The position numbers and the translations under genes are program-made. Source: Actinophytocola sp963840275 (GTDB lineage: Bacteria; Actinomycetota; Actinomycetes; Mycobacteriales; Pseudonocardiaceae). From it: DNA of 64,000 nt. The notes beneath the pieces were generated by a model. The model saw nothing but the letters and a program-made list of their open reading frames with translations, had not been told where the DNA came from and did not search any database. Below, piece by piece: positions 62,320-64,000 of this stretch (positions within the stretch are counted from its first letter, which is position 1; the number at the start of each line of letters is the position of its first letter). The DNA lies in the NCBI GenBank assembly GCA_963840275.1, contig CAWIYK010000005.1:372001-436000 (forward strand), in the 5' to 3' direction.

Positions 62320-63198
62320 TCACCGGCGCAGGGCGGTCTCGCGCTCCATGTGCGACAGCTTCTCCGGATTGCGCACGGCGTAGAGCCCGGTGATGAGCCC
62401 GTCGTCGATGCGGACCGCGATGACGGTGTCGATCTCGTCGTCGAAGCGGAGGATCAGGGCCGGGTAGCCGTTGACCTGCGCCGGCCGCAGTGAGCCCGTG
62501 GCGGCGATCCTGCTCAGCCCGGCGGCCAGCACGCGGGACACGCTGTCGGCGCCCACGATGGGCCGCAGCACCGCCTGCTTGACCCCGCCGCCGTCACCCA
62601 GGAAGACGACGTCCGGCGCGAGGATGTCGAGCAGACCCTGCAGGTCGCCCGTGGCGGCCGCGCGCTGGAACGCCGCGAGCGCGTCTCGGGTCTCGGCCGG
62701 GGAGACGGCGCCGCGCGGCCGGCGGGCGGCGACGTGTTCCCGCGCCCGGTGGGCGATCTGGCGGACCGCCGCCGGGCTCTTCTCGACGGCCTCCGCGATC
62801 TCGTCGTACCCGAGGGCGAACACCTCGCGCAGCACGAACACCGCCCGCTCGGTCGGCGTCAGCGTCTCCAACACCAGCAGCATCGCCATCGAGACGCTGT
62901 CCGCCAGCTCGACGTCCTCCGCCACGTCCGGCGCGGTCAGCAGCGGCTCGGGCAGCCAGGGCCCGACGTAGGACTCCTTGCGGCGGCCGAGTGTCCGCAG
63001 CCGGGTGAGTGCCTGGCGGGTGGTGATCCGGACCAGGTACGCGCGCTGACTCTGTACCGTCTCGAGATCTACGCCCGCCCACCGCAGCCACGTCTCCTGG
63101 AGGACGTCCTCCGCGTCGGCGGCCGAGCCGAGCATCTCGTACGCGACGGTGAACAACAGGTTGCGGTGGGCGAGGAACGCCTCGGTCGCGTCGGCCAA
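62320..63198 (-). CDS. sigJ: SigJ-type (ECF41) sigma factor with C-terminal SnoaL-like domain
   Basis: A 292-residue protein. Region 2: LAHRNLLFTVAYEMLGSAAD and EDVLQETWLRWAGVDL; region 4: LTPTERAVFVLREVFALGYD and SPAAVRQIAHRAREHVAARR. From about residue 175 a SnoaL-like domain follows (FQRAAATGDLQGLLDILAPD, then VVFLGDGGGVKQAVLRPIVG), ending ITGLYAVRNPEKLSHMERET. ECF41 factors have this fused domain in place of an anti-sigma factor and control a neighbouring carboxymuconolactone decarboxylase gene. Here that gene is divergent at 63352, as expected. Confidence 0.9.
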   Translation of the reverse strand: MADATEAFLAHRNLLFTVAYEMLGSAADAEDVLQETWLRWAGVDLETVQSQRAYLVRITTRQALTRLRTLGRRKESYVGPWLPEPLLTAPDVAEDVELADSVSMAMLLVLETLTPTERAVFVLREVFALGYDEIAEAVEKSPAAVRQIAHRAREHVAARRPRGAVSPAETRDALAAFQRAAATGDLQGLLDILAPDVVFLGDGGGVKQAVLRPIVGADSVSRVLAAGLSRIAATGSLRPAQVNGYPALILRFDDEIDTVIAVRIDDGLITGLYAVRNPEKLSHMERETALRR

Positions 63199-63253
63199 CG
63201 GTGGCTCCTGTCTCTTCGACTATGTGTCCACGAGACCCCGGGGCCGGTCCCGT

Positions 63254-63282
63254 TGTGACACCCACCCGCTATGGCGCACGTC
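63254..63282 (+). promoter_or_regulatory. Putative ECF41-type promoter of the carboxymuconolactone decarboxylase gene
   Basis: TGTGACA (63254-63260) and CGTC (63279-63282), 18 bases apart, resemble the ECF41 consensus TGTCACA-N16-CGTC with one -35 mismatch and a slightly long spacer. It is 70 bases upstream of the decarboxylase start, facing it. Confidence 0.4.
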
Positions 63283-63351
63283 ACGTCACAAGGAGCGGGC
63301 GGCCGGCATCTGGTGTTCGTTCAGTGCGACACCACGAGTGAGGACGACGTC

Positions 63352-63834
63352 ATGGAACCCCGTTTCAACATCATGGACAACGAGCTCGGCGCCAAGTTCG
63401 CCAAGCGGTTCGCCAACGCCGGCCTGGTGCTCGACCAGTCGACGCTGCCGAAGGCCACCCAGGAGCTGGTGAGCCTGCGTGCCAGCCAGATCAACGGCTG
63501 CGGTTGGTGCATCGACATGCACACCAAGGAAGCCGCGGCCGCCGGCGAGACCGCGGTCCGGCTCAACCTGGTCGCCGCCTGGCGCGAGTCCACCGTGTTC
63601 ACCGAGGCCGAGCAGGCCGCGCTGGCGCTCGCCGAGGAGGGGACCCGGCTCGCCGACGCCCACGAGGGCGTGTCCGACGAGACGTGGACCCACGTGCGCA
63701 AGCACTACGACGACGACCAGATCGCCGCGCTGGTCTCCCTGGTCGCCCTGATCAACGCGGCCAACCGGCTCGCCGTGATCCTGCACCAGAAGGGTGGTTC
63801 CTACGAGCCCGGCATGTTCGCCGCGTTCAACTGA
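63352..63834 (+). CDS. Carboxymuconolactone decarboxylase-family (AhpD-like) protein
   Basis: A 160-residue protein. The active-site motif NGCGWCIDMHTKEAAAAGET has CxxCxxxH (two Cys and His), as in AhpD peroxidase reductases. ATG 63352 follows GAGGACG; an upstream in-frame ATG at 63271 overlaps the likely promoter and is less plausible. This is the partner gene of ECF41 sigma factors; its reaction in vivo is uncertain, with thiol peroxidase or isomerase/decarboxylase chemistry proposed. It has two Cys in the motif, unlike the TGA-containing homologue at 14788-15798, and is a useful internal comparison. Confidence 0.9.
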   Translation: MEPRFNIMDNELGAKFAKRFANAGLVLDQSTLPKATQELVSLRASQINGCGWCIDMHTKEAAAAGETAVRLNLVAAWRESTVFTEAEQAALALAEEGTRLADAHEGVSDETWTHVRKHYDDDQIAALVSLVALINAANRLAVILHQKGGSYEPGMFAAFN

Positions 63835-63849
63835 CCGCCAGGCGCGTCC

Positions 63850-63877
63850 GCCCGGCCCGGGATCGTCCGGGCCGGGC
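63850..63877. terminator. Bidirectional GC-rich hairpin terminator
   Basis: An 11-base perfect stem (GCCCGGCCCGG with CCGGGCCGGGC) and a GATCGT loop. It lies 16 bases after the decarboxylase stop and abuts the stop of the convergent gene at 63877. Confidence 0.65.
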
Positions 63878-64000
63878 TACGGCGTCTTCGGACCGGTCTG
63901 CTGGATGACGTCGAACGTCCACGCCTCCGAGCCGCTCGCCGCGGGGCGGGAGCCGCCGCCACCGTGTCCGGAGCCCATGCTTTCCGACATCCACTTCTCG
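63877..64000 (-). CDS. Partial CDS, C-terminus only, unknown product
   Basis: The minus strand from the window edge reads EKWMSESMGSGHGGGGSRPA and then ASGSEAWTFDVIQQTGPKTP before a TAG at 63877. The Gly-rich stretch looks like a flexible tail. Good coding character and a terminator hairpin next to the stop support a real gene continuing beyond 64000. The family cannot be told from 40 residues. Confidence 0.5.
   Translation of the reverse strand, partial: EKWMSESMGSGHGGGGSRPAASGSEAWTFDVIQQTGPKTP

Noticed and set aside
1..64000. CRISPR arrays, IS elements, rRNA or tRNA genes
   Set aside because: No regular spaced repeats, no transposase and no recognisable RNA gene was found by eye; small tRNAs could still be missed without a scan.

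Overview
The window is very GC-rich DNA with dense coding and strong GC bias at third codon positions. Its gene families are typical of actinomycetes: DUF574 methyltransferase, a SigD/RsdA pair, glucosyl-3-phosphoglycerate synthase, CebR-type operators, a membrane Ser/Thr kinase, an SigJ/ECF41 sigma factor and an AfsR-like STAND protein. A soil actinomycete, perhaps of the Pseudonocardiales, is the best guess; the genus cannot be fixed from the sequence. I saw no rRNA, tRNA, CRISPR array or insertion sequence.

Layout. 0.1-1.2 kb holds two dead genes: a TIR-WD40 remnant and a truncated VOC gene. 1.3-4.8 kb has a cupin dioxygenase and a RibD-like reductase facing a LysR regulator and a pentapeptide-repeat membrane protein. 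4.8-6.6 kb has a membrane-tethered sugar-binding-like protein and a response regulator without its phosphoacceptor Asp. 6.9-8.3 kb is sigD-rsdA. 8.4-11.7 kb is a divergent pair of secreted carbohydrate-active enzymes with CBM2 modules, each with a TGGGAGCGCTCCCA operator. 11.7-14.7 kb has a DUF574 methyltransferase with a tiny acidic protein, a secreted tyrosine phosphatase and a secreted exo/endonuclease-like protein. 14.8-17.9 kb is an operon of two oxidoreductases and an AhpD-like protein whose CxxC motif is CxxU (in-frame TGA followed by a SECIS-like hairpin). 18.0-21.1 kb is gpgS, a GT4 glycosyltransferase and ppk2.

21.1-34.8 kb is one tightly coupled five-gene operon on the minus strand encoding very large proteins without signal peptides. 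Only an M64-like metallopeptidase and a DUF6603-like beta-rich protein can be partly recognised. It is the best candidate here for an undescribed system.

35-37 kb has a DUF402 protein and a frameshifted sigma factor plus its frameshifted partner. 37.2-41.0 kb has a membrane-anchored NHL propeller protein and a PAP2 phosphatase. 41.0-47.9 kb has a STAND ATPase, small secreted proteins, a VOC protein with a broken AraC regulator, an HTH protein/Ser-Thr kinase pair with SH3 modules, and a GT2. 48-56 kb has a large secreted subtilase, a two-component system with a lipoprotein, tandem HATPase proteins, a Nudix hydrolase and a secreted calcium-loop protein. 56.3-60.2 kb is an ECF sigma/anti-sigma/ABC exporter operon. 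60.2-62.3 kb mixes three gene remnants with two intact membrane-protein genes. 62.3-63.8 kb is the classic SigJ(ECF41)-carboxymuconolactone decarboxylase pair. The window ends inside a minus-strand gene.

At least eight genes are visibly broken. Several breaks are single-base indels in short homopolymers and could be sequencing errors; the TIR-WD40 and beta-lactamase remnants also carry internal deletions and are truly dead.
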